From REEB506 sp040381035 (lineage in GTDB: Bacteria > Pseudomonadota > Alphaproteobacteria > Caulobacterales > Aquidulcibacteraceae), in assembly GCA_040381035.1 (NCBI GenBank), contig JBEIHY010000102.1, forward strand, positions 1-10,903: a DNA stretch of 10,903 nucleotides. Reading direction: 5' to 3'. Numbering within the stretch: the stretch's first letter is position 1; the number at the start of each line of letters is the position of its first letter. A program made the translations under genes and the position numbers. This document shows, one piece after another, positions 1 through 7,200 of this stretch. The notes below the pieces were generated by a model that was not told the DNA's origin, did no database searches, and saw only the letters and a list, made by a program, of their open reading frames with translations.

Positions 1-460
1 CCCTCACGTCGACCAGCATTCGGTCGATCGTCGCAGCGCTCACGGACTTGATTAGCGCCCGATGCGCGTCGCTCAGCGCCAGGCGACCGTGTCGCTCCAG
101 CGCCGGCAGCAATGACGCGATCATCACCTTGAGCCGCTTGTCGCAGATGCGATCCGAGGCTTCCCACAAAGCAACCAGTGAATCATGGACGGCGTCATAC
201 TTGCGCTGACGCTTGCCGGACGAGGCTATGGCGGCTGGCGCTTCATCACTTGCCGGCCGGTCGCCTGGCGCCGCGGCCTCTTGCGACCGCAACGACCGAC
301 TTGTGGACAGCGTCCGGACGGCATGCTTGCGGCGCCACCCCGTCACCGCCGTCAGCTCATCGCGTATTCGACCCTTTTCGCGCCGCCCCGCGAGAGCATA
401 CCGCTCCGCCACCGCTGCTACGACCTCGCGCTTCGCGCCCATGCTGATCCCGTCTGCCAT
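1..460 (-). CDS. IS transposase / integrase-catalytic-domain protein, N-terminal part (3' truncated by window edge)
   Basis: The frame opens with an ATG at 460 (MADGISMGAKREVVAAVAER) and stays open for 153 codons to base 1. It matches from memory the N-terminus of the 'integrase catalytic domain' transposases (ISNCY-like) common in alphaproteobacteria. Residues 7-50 form a helix-turn-helix-like DNA-binding region ending in TGWRRKHAVRTL. A variable Ala/Ser-rich linker follows at about 50-85, then a Lys/Arg patch (GKRQRKYDAV). Next comes the characteristic helical stretch LVALWEASDRICDKRLK and LLPALERHGRL, ending SAATIDRMLVDVR. The DDE catalytic core would lie further on, outside the window, so activity cannot be judged. 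The exact IS family is uncertain; that this is a transposase is fairly certain. Confidence 0.8.
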   Translation of the reverse strand, partial: MADGISMGAKREVVAAVAERYALAGRREKGRIRDELTAVTGWRRKHAVRTLSTSRSLRSQEAAAPGDRPASDEAPAAIASSGKRQRKYDAVHDSLVALWEASDRICDKRLKVMIASLLPALERHGRLALSDAHRALIKSVSAATIDRMLVDVR

Positions 461-530
461 CCGCGCCAGCGATCCGATTCGCTGACGCCGCCACACCTAT
501 CGGCGGACAATCTTCGGTAACATTTTGGAT
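1..530 (-). mobile_element. Insertion sequence, partial (transposase end)
   Basis: The left edge is the start-proximal end of an insertion sequence. The transposase begins at 460 and runs off the window at base 1. The outer end of the element should lie a few tens of bases upstream of that start. I place it near 515-530, where the host gene's reading frame loses plausible continuation, but this boundary is an estimate. The far end is outside the window, so terminal inverted repeats and a target duplication cannot be checked. The insertion lies in the 3' part of the exported-protein gene starting at 932. Confidence 0.5.
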
Positions 531-932
531 GAGGCAATGCGCGGTTCCCGATTGGGAGCTTGCCGCGCCACTGGAGGCGCCGGTGACAGACCCTGGCGTC
601 ACCATGACCCCGCCGGCTGCAAGCGCGCCGTCTGTACCTAATGCATTGGCCGTTTGGCTGGAGGTCACGATGGTGCGCTTGCCGTCGGCGCTGACCACTA
701 CGTCGATGTTGGTGCGCGCGCTGTTGAACCGGCCAGCCGCGATCGCCAGGCCATTCGCGAGGCCCGCGCCGGCGGAGCTGCCGGCGGTGACCTCTTCCAG
801 CGCCATATCTGTGAGTTCGATCGGGTTTGCATGGGCCGGCGTCCACGCCAGTGCGGCAAGGCACGCCGCTGTCAGCACCGTGGCGCGCCAGGATCGGATC
901 GCGGTGGGGCTTTTCTGAAGAGCTTGGATCAT
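357..932 (-). CDS. Small exported protein with LEEVTAG motif; C-terminus replaced by the IS
   Basis: I do not recognise a named family. The ATG at 932 has an AAGGA ribosome site 8 bases upstream. Residues 1-35 form a signal peptide: a charged start, a hydrophobic core VLTAACLAALAW, and cleavage after AHA. The mature part opens with ELTDMALEEVTAG (39-51), a motif I associate with the start of mature small exported proteins in proteobacteria; it also resembles a double-glycine leader. A Gly/Ala/Ser-rich region follows, with a likely beta strand NIDVVVSADGKRTIVTSSQ (75-93). Past about residue 135 the frame enters IS DNA, and beyond residue 157 it overlaps the transposase gene in another frame. 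The last 40-55 residues (Arg/Gly-rich, to a stop at 357) are therefore almost certainly not original. This is probably a disrupted gene. Confidence 0.6.
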   Translation of the reverse strand: MIQALQKSPTAIRSWRATVLTAACLAALAWTPAHANPIELTDMALEEVTAGSSAGAGLANGLAIAAGRFNSARTNIDVVVSADGKRTIVTSSQTANALGTDGALAAGGVMVTPGSVTGASSGAASSQSGTAHCLIQNVTEDCPPIGVAASANRIAGADGRRDQHGREARGRSSGGGAVCSRGAARKGSNTR

Positions 933-1195
933 GGTTGCAATCCTTCAATGTCGATCGCACAAGGCGGCGCGTTCGTCCGTGTTCGGATCATAAAACCGCG
1001 CCTTGGCGGTCACGGCCAGTCTGACAATGGTGGTAGCCATGGGCGCGCATCGCGCTTTGCTCCACTTGTCTTTCGGGGGATGTCAAAGGCTGATTTCGCC
1101 AAATAGACGAATGAAGTCGGCCGTTGTGGGCATCTGCCCAGCTGAGATGATCGTGCTGGTCAAAGGGCTTTCCAACCAGATGACAAACTCGAAAT

Positions 1196-1210
1196 GCCCG
1201 GCCGGCGGGC
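1196..1210 (-). terminator. Weak hairpin after the CoA-transferase gene
   Basis: Just downstream of the CoA-transferase stop codon, a GC-rich dyad (GCCCG, 5-base loop, CGGGC) is followed on the minus strand by a partly T-rich stretch, ATTTCGAGTTT. It may end the four-gene block. The stem is short and the T run is broken, so this is tentative. The rest of 933-1212 shows no convincing gene. Confidence 0.3.
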
Positions 1211-1212
1211 GC

Positions 1213-2424
1213 TCACCAGACCGGATGCTTTGGCGCGCTCTTGATCCGCGTCCTGCGCCCTTCGGGATCGCGGCCGAGTTCGGCCATGATATCAGCGCGC
1301 GCTTCATCCAAATTTGGCGCCGGGGGGCGCGTCATGGGCCGCGGGAAGCCGGAGATGCACAAAGCGTTGCCGCTCATTTTCAACCGGCCCATTTCTGGAT
1401 CGTCGACCTCCACGAACATGCCGCGCGCTTGCAATTGCGGGTTTTCGACGACCTCGCGCATGGTGTGGATGGGCGCACACGGCACGCCGGCCGCCCGCAG
1501 CGCGTCCACCCAGACGCTGACTGGCTTGGTCGACAGCGTGTTTGTCAGCTGCTGCTTCAGTGCCGCCTGATTGGCGTAGCGGCCGAATAGGGAATTGAAC
1601 GCATCGCTGCTGGCCAGGTCAGGGCGCCCGATCGCCGCGCACAACAGTTGGTAAAGATGATCGTTGGCGCAGGCGATGGCGATTGGGCCATCGGCGGCGT
1701 CAAAAACATCAAACGGCGTGATGACCGGATGGCGCGATCCGGTTGGGGTTTGCGCCTCGCCGGTGGCGAACTGGCGCACCAGCGCGCTTTCCAGAAGCAT
1801 GGTTTGCACGTCGAGCATGGCGATATCGATGAACCGCCCCTGGCCGCTGGCGCGCCGCTCATAGAGTGCGGCATTGATCGCGATCGCGGCAAAGGCGCCG
1901 GCGGCCAGGTCGCCCAGCGAAATGCCTAGCCGCAAACCCGATGAGCCTTCCGGTCCATTAATTGAAATCATGCCGCCCAGGGCCTGCACGATCAAATCAT
2001 AAGCCGGCAGATCCTGATAGGGCCCGCTATGGCCGAAGCCGGAGATGGACACATAGAGCAGGCCCGGGAAGCGCGGCTGCAGGCTGGCATAGTCATAGCC
2101 GAGCTTGGCCATGGCGCCGGGGCGGAAATTCTCCACCAGGACATCGGCCTTGGCGAGCAGCTCTTCAAACACCTCGCGGTCCTGGGCGTTTTTAAAGTCC
2201 AGCGCCAAGGACCGCTTGCCGCGATTGATTGAAGCGAAATAGACGCTTTCGCCATTCAGGAACGGCGGAAACGCGCGCGTGTCGTCGCCGGCCCCGGGAT
2301 GTTCAATTTTCAGGATATCGGCACCGAGCTCATAGAGCAGCGTCGTGCAATAGGGTCCGGCCAAAACCCGCGACAGGTCAAGCACACGCACACCGGCCAG
2401 CGGGCCGCGAGGGAGGTCGGTCAT
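1213..2424 (-). CDS. CaiB/BaiF family (family III) CoA-transferase
   Basis: Enzyme of 403 residues, the usual length for this family, which moves CoA between acyl-CoAs and free carboxylic acids through a covalent aspartyl intermediate. It begins MTDLPRGPLAGVRVLDLSRV and keeps the family landmarks: LAGPYCTTLLYELGADILKIEHP (21-43), GDDTRAFPP, INRGKRSLALD (66-76), ADVLVENFRPG (93-103) and GFGHSGPY (129-136). Asp172 in SLGDLAAG aligns with the catalytic Asp of formyl-CoA transferase. The ATG at 2424 is preferred because GAGGAA lies 6 bases upstream; a further 106 codons upstream are open but run into the PHA synthase gene and lack family similarity. It starts 28 bases after the PHA synthase stop, so the two are probably co-transcribed. 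The acid substrate cannot be told from sequence. Confidence 0.9.
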   Translation of the reverse strand: MTDLPRGPLAGVRVLDLSRVLAGPYCTTLLYELGADILKIEHPGAGDDTRAFPPFLNGESVYFASINRGKRSLALDFKNAQDREVFEELLAKADVLVENFRPGAMAKLGYDYASLQPRFPGLLYVSISGFGHSGPYQDLPAYDLIVQALGGMISINGPEGSSGLRLGISLGDLAAGAFAAIAINAALYERRASGQGRFIDIAMLDVQTMLLESALVRQFATGEAQTPTGSRHPVITPFDVFDAADGPIAIACANDHLYQLLCAAIGRPDLASSDAFNSLFGRYANQAALKQQLTNTLSTKPVSVWVDALRAAGVPCAPIHTMREVVENPQLQARGMFVEVDDPEMGRLKMSGNALCISGFPRPMTRPPAPNLDEARADIMAELGRDPEGRRTRIKSAPKHPVW

Positions 2425-2452
2425 GGGCTGTTCCTCAGGCCGGCTAAGCGGT

Positions 2453-4189
2453 TTATGGTTCCAATACATAAGCGCCAGGCGCCGGCTCAAGTGGGGGATA
2501 ATGAGCAGCGCCGAGGGGCGGGGGACTTTTCGGAGGAGCGGAATGGCGCGCCAGCCAATCGGCCCAAGCCGGCCACCATGACCCCTCAACCTGGGCGGCG
2601 GCCGCCAGCCAGGCATCGGGCTCCACGGCGGGCGCCCCAGCTGCGCGGACGCCGATCTGGTAATGACGGTTGCGGTGGCCGGGTTCGCTGATGATGCCGG
2701 CATTGTGACCGCCGGCGGTGAGCACAAACGCGATTTCGGCATCTTTCAAGCGATGGATTTTGAACACCGAGCGCCACGGCGCGACGTGATCGATCTGCGT
2801 GCCCACCGCAAACACCGGCGCCTGGATGTCGGCTGGCTGGACCGGCTGGCCGTCTACCCGCCAGTGGCCATTGGCGAAAGCGTTGTGCTGAAACAGGCCG
2901 TGCAGATACTCGCTATGCATACGGGCCGGCGTCCGCGTTGTATCGCTGTTCCAGGCCATGAGATCGGTGGTTTTGGGCGCCTCGTCGAGCAGATAGGCGC
3001 GCACCGCCTTAGACCAGATCAGATCACGCGCGCCGAGCAAGGCGAATGCGTCCGCCATCTGGGCGCCGGCGAGCACGCCGTTCATCGCCATCACCGCATC
3101 GAGCGTGGCAAGCTGCTGATCGTCGATGAACAAGCTCAGTTCGCCGGCTTCCGAGAAATCGATCTGGGCGGCCAGCAGAGCCAGCGAGGCCAACCGGGCG
3201 TCGCCGTCGCGGGCCATGGCGGCGGCGGCGATTGCGGCCAAAGTGCCGCCCAGACAATAGCCGACAATATGGGCGCTCTGCGCGCCGGTGAGAGCGGTGA
3301 CCGCATCGAGCGCCGCGAGCAGCCCTTGCGTGCGATCAGCGTCAAAGCCGGTTTCTGCGAAGCTGGCGTCGGGATTGCGCCACGAAATGCAAAACACCGT
3401 AAAGCCCTGATCGACCAGCCAACCGATCAGCGAATTGTGCGCCGACAAATCCAGGATGTAGTATTTCATGATCCAGGCCGGGGCGATGAGCACGGGCGTA
3501 GCATGGGCCGTGGCGGTGCGCGGCCGATATTGGATCAACTCCATCAGATCGGTGCGGGCGATAACCGCGCTGGGGGTTGTAGCAATGTCACGGCCGATCT
3601 GCAGGCCGCTGTCGCGCAGCCCGATGCGACAATCGCCCCAGCGGGCAAGGACGGCGGTAAAGCGGGCCATGCCGTCAGCCAGATTGGCGCCGCGCGTGGC
3701 GATGGTGCGCGCGATGACCTCCGGGTTGAGCGCCGGCGCATTGGCGGGGCTGGCCATATCCATGAACTGGCGCGCCAAAAAAGCGGTCAGCGCGCGGTGA
3801 TGAGCATCGACGCCAGGCGTCGCCTGAATGATTTTGTCGACCCAATGCTCGGCCATCAAAAAGGCCTGTGCGTACAAGCTGAACGGCAGCTGGCTCCAGG
3901 CCGGATCGCAAAAGCGTCGATCAGTCTGCTCCGGCTCAATGGCGGGCGCGCCGGTCACGACGGTCCGGGTGAGCTTGCTGGCATCGTTGAGCGCGTCAAA
4001 AGCGGCGGCGGCCTGGGCGGCGGGGGCCGCTGGGAAGCTTAGCGCCGAATCGCTCCAGGCCAGATAGGCCGCGAGCGGCGAGGCGCCGCCCCAGGCTGTT
4101 GCCGTCCAGGCGCGGGTCCACTGATCCCAAGGGCTGATTTGCGTCCACGGGCTGATGTCGTCCGTTGGCTTTTTGTGGTTCTGCGTCAC
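2453..4189 (-). CDS. phaC: Class I-type poly(3-hydroxyalkanoate) synthase
   Basis: Polymerises (R)-3-hydroxyacyl-CoA into polyester storage granules in the cytoplasm. At 578 residues it has the length of class I synthases, which act without a second subunit. The N-terminal PhaC domain includes RRFCDPAWSQLPFSLYAQ (91-108) and ANLADGMARF. The alpha/beta-hydrolase core has APAWIMKYYILDL (236-248), FCISWRNPDASF (266-277) and the lipase-like box GYCLGG with nucleophile Cys312. Asp467 in GTQIDHVAPW and His495 in AGGHNAGI complete the triad. I chose the GTG at 4189 because GGAG sits about 7 bases upstream; the earlier ATG at 4375 would overlap the hydrolase gene by 80 bases and adds unrelated residues. 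No phasin, phaA/B or regulator lies nearby. It is followed closely by the CoA-transferase gene. Confidence 0.9.
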   Translation of the reverse strand: MTQNHKKPTDDISPWTQISPWDQWTRAWTATAWGGASPLAAYLAWSDSALSFPAAPAAQAAAAFDALNDASKLTRTVVTGAPAIEPEQTDRRFCDPAWSQLPFSLYAQAFLMAEHWVDKIIQATPGVDAHHRALTAFLARQFMDMASPANAPALNPEVIARTIATRGANLADGMARFTAVLARWGDCRIGLRDSGLQIGRDIATTPSAVIARTDLMELIQYRPRTATAHATPVLIAPAWIMKYYILDLSAHNSLIGWLVDQGFTVFCISWRNPDASFAETGFDADRTQGLLAALDAVTALTGAQSAHIVGYCLGGTLAAIAAAAMARDGDARLASLALLAAQIDFSEAGELSLFIDDQQLATLDAVMAMNGVLAGAQMADAFALLGARDLIWSKAVRAYLLDEAPKTTDLMAWNSDTTRTPARMHSEYLHGLFQHNAFANGHWRVDGQPVQPADIQAPVFAVGTQIDHVAPWRSVFKIHRLKDAEIAFVLTAGGHNAGIISEPGHRNRHYQIGVRAAGAPAVEPDAWLAAAAQVEGSWWPAWADWLARHSAPPKSPPPLGAAHYPPLEPAPGAYVLEP

Positions 4190-4260
4190 CGTTTGCTCCA
4201 CCCCAGCAACGGTGTGGTGATGGAAACAGTTTGGCTGGCCGACAATAGGGCAATTGGCAG

Positions 4261-4295
4261 CAGGCGCGCTGCGATGCCGGCGCGTGGCGCGCCTG
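4261..4295 (-). terminator. Inverted repeat after the beta-lactamase-fold gene
   Basis: A perfect 9-bp inverted repeat (CAGGCGCGC / GCGCGCCTG, 17-base loop) begins right next to the stop codon of the serine hydrolase gene at 4296. No T run follows on the minus strand, so it may stabilise or process the message, or weaken readthrough into the PHA synthase gene, rather than act as a classic terminator. Confidence 0.35.
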
Positions 4296-6284
4296 TCAGC
4301 TTGGGGTAAAGCCAACCAGTCCGATGCGCCAGCACACCAGAGCCGCCAGCGTAAACACGCACAATACGCCGACATGTTTGATCCGCCGCCACCAGCCCCA
4401 GGCGCTACGCTCGATCAAAGCCGGCGCGCTGACCCAAGCCACAAGCGAAAACGCCGCCGCAAGCGCGATGATCCAGCCGATCGCCGCAAACGGCCCCGGA
4501 TAGATAAACAGCAAAGCCGCCCCGCCATCGCTGGCCGCGCCCGCCAGCGTCACGAAGAACCAACCCAGCCCAAGCGCCCAACCGAGTGCGGCGAAATCCA
4601 AAGTCACTGCGCCGAAACGCTCCAGCCGCGTTAGCTCGCGGCGTGCGCCCCATTTGCCCGGCCAGGAATAGAGCGCCGCCAGCGCGGTTAAGAACGCCAA
4701 AAGCGGCGCGCCGAGGAACAGGAGCGGGGTGTCAAACGGCCCCGCACGTTCGCGTGCTTGGGTGCCGCTGGCGGAATAGATCACGGTTTTGCCGTCTGGC
4801 CCGGGCGCTGCGATAATCGACCAGCCGGGTTTGACTGGGCGCCAGCGGCCATCGCCGAGCGGCTGGAAGCGCATCGCCGGCGCCAGCGGCCGGCCGATCA
4901 ACAGATCGCCATCGTCGGTGGCTTTGATCGTGCTCATCGCGTTCGGCGTCATCACTGCGCGCTCGCTGGTGTGGAAGGCGCGGCGCGTGGCAATCCATGG
5001 GCCTTCGAGCGCTTTGGCCGCAGCGATTGTGGCGGCATTGCGCACCAAAGGCGCTTCTGCGGCTGCGGGATAGAGACCGCCAACGATGCGGGCCGCCACA
5101 TCATAAGCGAAACTGAAACCCGCGCGGCTATTTGTGGTGACGAAGATGCCCAAGCCCAGTTCCGGCACGACAACGAGATCAGAGGCGCTGTAGACCATCG
5201 CCCCGCCATGGCCGAAGCCACGCCGCCCTCCGGGCAATTCATAGGGGATAAAGCCGTGATGCACCCGGCCCAAACCGGTTGCGGCGGGGGCAGCGATCAT
5301 TGCCTTGAAGGTTGCAGCCTTCAGCACGCCCGCCGCCTCCATCAGCGCCGGATCAAGCAGCGCGGTGAGATAAGCCGCCATGTCCTGGGCTGAGGCCTTC
5401 ATGCCGCCGGCCGGGGCGATCATGCCGGTGAGCTCCAGCTGAGCGACCTTCCAGGCGCCCGGCCCGCCTTTGAGCTGCTGGGTGCTGTTGGCGATGAGAT
5501 CGGGCGCCATGGGCGCGGGCAGGCCACGAGCATTGGCCAGCGCGGGATCGATCGGGTCGCGATAGGTGGCGCGCCTCATGCCGAGCGGGCGCAGAACGCG
5601 CGCCTCCATATAATCGTCAAACGCCATGCCGCTGATCGTCTCGATCAAGTGGCCAAGCAGCGCGAGGCTGTAATTGGAATAGCTGGCAAGCGTTCCGGGC
5701 GCGCGCACGCGCTTGGGGCGATGCGCTTTCAGATAAGCGCTAATCGTGGTAAGTTTTGCGGGATCTCCAGCGAACAAATGGCCGAGCGCGAGGTCTTCAA
5801 ACCCGGCGGTGTGGGTGAACAGATCGCGCACCCGGATCGGCTCCTTGAAGCCGTCATCGGGGATTTTCAGATCGTCGCTCAAATATTGGTTCACCGGCGC
5901 GGCGAGGTCGAGCTTGCCAAGCTCGACCAATTGCATCGCGGCGATATAGACCGGCGTCTTGGAGATTGACGCGACCTGGAACAAGGTTTCAGCGTCTGTG
6001 GAGAGCGGCGCGGGGTCCAGCCGCGCCACGCCATAGCCCTTGGCCATCAGAACCCGGCCGTCTTTGACAATGGTGATCGCGGCGCCTGGCGCGTCGCTCT
6101 CCGCCATGGCTTGCGCCATCACGCCGTCGACAAAACTCGCCACGCGGATGTCTTCGATTTGCGCCGCGACGATCGGCGCCGTCTGCTTGGCCGAGGAAGC
6201 CGTTTGGCGCGCAGGCGCGGTTTGCGCGCCAGCGTTCAAGCACGCCAAGATCAGCGCGCCGAGCGCGACCAGAACTTTCGCCAT
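4296..6284 (-). CDS. Exported serine hydrolase (beta-lactamase family, class C fold) with C-terminal membrane domain
   Basis: Large exported protein of 662 residues. A signal peptide (1-20: AKVLVALGALILACLNAGA) is followed by a beta-lactamase/penicillin-binding fold. It carries the three class C motifs: SISK with nucleophile Ser106 and Lys109, YSN at 202-204, and HGG at 359-361. FTHTAGFEDL (156-165) and SGMAFDDYMEARVLRPLGM are also typical. After about residue 420 comes a lipocalin-like linker region, then roughly four hydrophobic segments (about 520-540, 557-582, 590-620, 637-655). The catalytic domain is therefore probably periplasmic and membrane-tethered. Such proteins are usually esterases or D-amino-acid peptidases rather than antibiotic resistance enzymes; the substrate is unknown. 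The ATG at 6284 has a purine-rich site (AAGGGG) 5 bases upstream. It lies 43 bases after the cytochrome stop. Confidence 0.85.
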   Translation of the reverse strand: MAKVLVALGALILACLNAGAQTAPARQTASSAKQTAPIVAAQIEDIRVASFVDGVMAQAMAESDAPGAAITIVKDGRVLMAKGYGVARLDPAPLSTDAETLFQVASISKTPVYIAAMQLVELGKLDLAAPVNQYLSDDLKIPDDGFKEPIRVRDLFTHTAGFEDLALGHLFAGDPAKLTTISAYLKAHRPKRVRAPGTLASYSNYSLALLGHLIETISGMAFDDYMEARVLRPLGMRRATYRDPIDPALANARGLPAPMAPDLIANSTQQLKGGPGAWKVAQLELTGMIAPAGGMKASAQDMAAYLTALLDPALMEAAGVLKAATFKAMIAAPAATGLGRVHHGFIPYELPGGRRGFGHGGAMVYSASDLVVVPELGLGIFVTTNSRAGFSFAYDVAARIVGGLYPAAAEAPLVRNAATIAAAKALEGPWIATRRAFHTSERAVMTPNAMSTIKATDDGDLLIGRPLAPAMRFQPLGDGRWRPVKPGWSIIAAPGPDGKTVIYSASGTQARERAGPFDTPLLFLGAPLLAFLTALAALYSWPGKWGARRELTRLERFGAVTLDFAALGWALGLGWFFVTLAGAASDGGAALLFIYPGPFAAIGWIIALAAAFSLVAWVSAPALIERSAWGWWRRIKHVGVLCVFTLAALVCWRIGLVGFTPS

Positions 6285-6327
6285 ACTCCCCCCTTGACCG
6301 GCGCTACTTCGCCGATTCCGTTTTCAC

Positions 6328-6717
6328 TTAAGCGATCAGCGCCTTGCGCTGATCGGGCTTGGCCAAGCCAACAAAGCCCATTTTGGCGCCTTTGACGACC
6401 TTTTGCGGTGCGGCCAGATAAACATCGAGCGTTTGTTCGCTCCAAACAATGCCGCTGGCGCCATAGGCCTTCATCGCAGCGGAATATGTGTAGCCGGGTT
6501 TCGTGCCAGCCTTGCGGCCGATCACAGCGTGCAGGTTCGGTCCGGCCATGTCTTTGCCGCCTTTGGTAATGGTGTGGCAGGTGGCGCATTGCAGAAAGAT
6601 CTTCTTGCCGTCGACCGCAGGGGCCGCCGCGGCCGGGGCCGGTTTGGGCTGGGCAAATGCCGGGCCGGCCAAAGCGGCGACGCTGGCGAAGAGGGCGGCA
6701 ATCAGAATGCGACGCAT
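6328..6717 (-). CDS. Exported class I cytochrome c, C-terminus shortened by a TAA codon
   Basis: Small periplasmic electron carrier of 129 residues. A signal peptide (MRRILIAALFASVAALAGPAFA) and a Pro/Ala-rich spacer precede the haem attachment site CATCH (Cys44, Cys47, His48). GPNLHAVIGRKAG (59-71) and the distal ligand region KMGFVGL (Met113) are typical of cytochrome c2-like proteins. The ATG at 6717 has a strong AAGGAGA site 5 bases upstream. The protein stops at ...QRKALIA, inside the C-terminal helix, where relatives normally continue AYxKT. The next codons after the TAA read VKTESAK and then TAG (6304-6306). This looks like a Tyr codon mutated to stop, costing about 8 residues. Whether the shortened protein folds, or the stop is read through, is unknown. 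Confidence 0.9.
   Translation of the reverse strand: MRRILIAALFASVAALAGPAFAQPKPAPAAAAPAVDGKKIFLQCATCHTITKGGKDMAGPNLHAVIGRKAGTKPGYTYSAAMKAYGASGIVWSEQTLDVYLAAPQKVVKGAKMGFVGLAKPDQRKALIA
6333..6355 (-). other. Perfect 10-bp triloop hairpin at the end of the cytochrome gene
   Basis: CGATCAGCGC, a 3-base loop and GCGCTGATCG form a perfect stem covering the last codons of the cytochrome gene and ending two bases before its TAA. No T run follows. It could mark the cytochrome mRNA 3' end, slow RNase decay, or lower expression of the downstream hydrolase gene. The stem is seen directly; its role is an inference. Confidence 0.45.
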
Positions 6718-6758
6718 GGAAGTCTCCTTACAGACCAATTCTGTCTTGCGCCCAAAAC

Positions 6759-6778
6759 ATGCGTTTTCAAAGACGCAT
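6759..6778. promoter_or_regulatory. Dyad in the divergent cytochrome/rusA spacer
   Basis: ATGCGT and ACGCAT flank an 8-base centre that itself pairs in two of four positions. It is the most symmetric site in the 96-base divergent spacer, and a second small dyad (ACAGA, 5 bases, TCTGT; 6730-6744) adjoins the cytochrome ribosome site. It could bind a regulator of either gene, but could also be chance. I could not recognise firm -10/-35 pairs here. Confidence 0.25.
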
Positions 6779-6813
6779 TGGCGCTTCATCGGCCGTGCTG
6801 TAGAGGCAGTATG

Positions 6814-7200
6814 ATGTCGCATCCGCTGGCCATTCCTGAACCCGCCTGGAGCGGCGGCGCGCGGGTGCGCTGGGCGCGCGAGGGCGAGGCGCTCTTGCTG
6901 CAACTGGCGGACGTGACGAGCCAGGGGCGGGTGTATAAACAGGCCCTCGATCATTTCTTTCGCCGCGAGTTTCGCGACTGGCGTCCCCGTTGGGGCGATT
7001 TCAGCGTCGAAATTCGGTTGGAGGCCAGTCCCAGTTTGCCCAAACTCGATCTCGACAATCTCGCCAAAGCCATCCTCGATGGCGTCAAAGGCGCAGTGTT
7101 CTTTGACGATAGCCAAGTCGCGCGGCTGCTGGTGGAGCGCTTCCCCGCCGAGCGTGAACGCATTGTGGTGCGGATTGCGCCGCTGGAGCCGCGGGCATGA
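6814..7200 (+). CDS. RusA-family Holliday junction resolvase (crossover junction endodeoxyribonuclease)
   Basis: Predicted nuclease of 128 residues that cuts four-way DNA junctions in recombination and repair; RusA enzymes act as homodimers with magnesium. The signature lies at 77-99: KLDLDNLAKAILDGVKG followed by AVFFDDSQV. Asp79, Asp81 and Asp98/Asp99 fit the acidic metal-binding residues of the family, and the size fits RusA (about 120). The N-terminal RVYKQALDHFFRREF segment matches the helix before the core. GAGG lies 7 bases before the second of two adjacent ATGs (6814), which I prefer; the first ATG (6811) has only 4 bases of spacing. The gene is not in a visible prophage, although many rusA genes are phage-borne. 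It overlaps the next gene by 4 bases (ATGA). Confidence 0.85.
   Translation: MSHPLAIPEPAWSGGARVRWAREGEALLLQLADVTSQGRVYKQALDHFFRREFRDWRPRWGDFSVEIRLEASPSLPKLDLDNLAKAILDGVKGAVFFDDSQVARLLVERFPAERERIVVRIAPLEPRA

Noticed and set aside
1083..1307. 74-codon minus-strand frame after and overlapping the CoA-transferase end
   Set aside because: Its first half lies inside the transferase gene and there is no ribosome site; the tail (TTADFIRLFGEISL) looks protein-like but is too short to support.
2425..2742. Upstream extension of the CoA-transferase by 106 codons
   Set aside because: It overlaps the PHA synthase coding end, has no family similarity, and the ATG at 2424 has a good ribosome site.
2663..4042. 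459-codon plus-strand open frame opposite the PHA synthase
   Set aside because: It is antisense to a gene with clear catalytic motifs, has the Gly/Arg/His-rich look of GC-rich shadow frames, and lacks recognisable domains.
4190..4375. ATG-initiated extension of the PHA synthase by 62 codons
   Set aside because: It overlaps the hydrolase gene and crosses the inverted repeat; the extra residues (Cys/Trp/Arg-rich) do not look like a PhaC N-terminus.
4296..6284. Antibiotic resistance beta-lactamase
   Set aside because: The fold matches class C, but the length, the membrane tail and the divergent surroundings fit the broader esterase/peptidase-like serine hydrolases.
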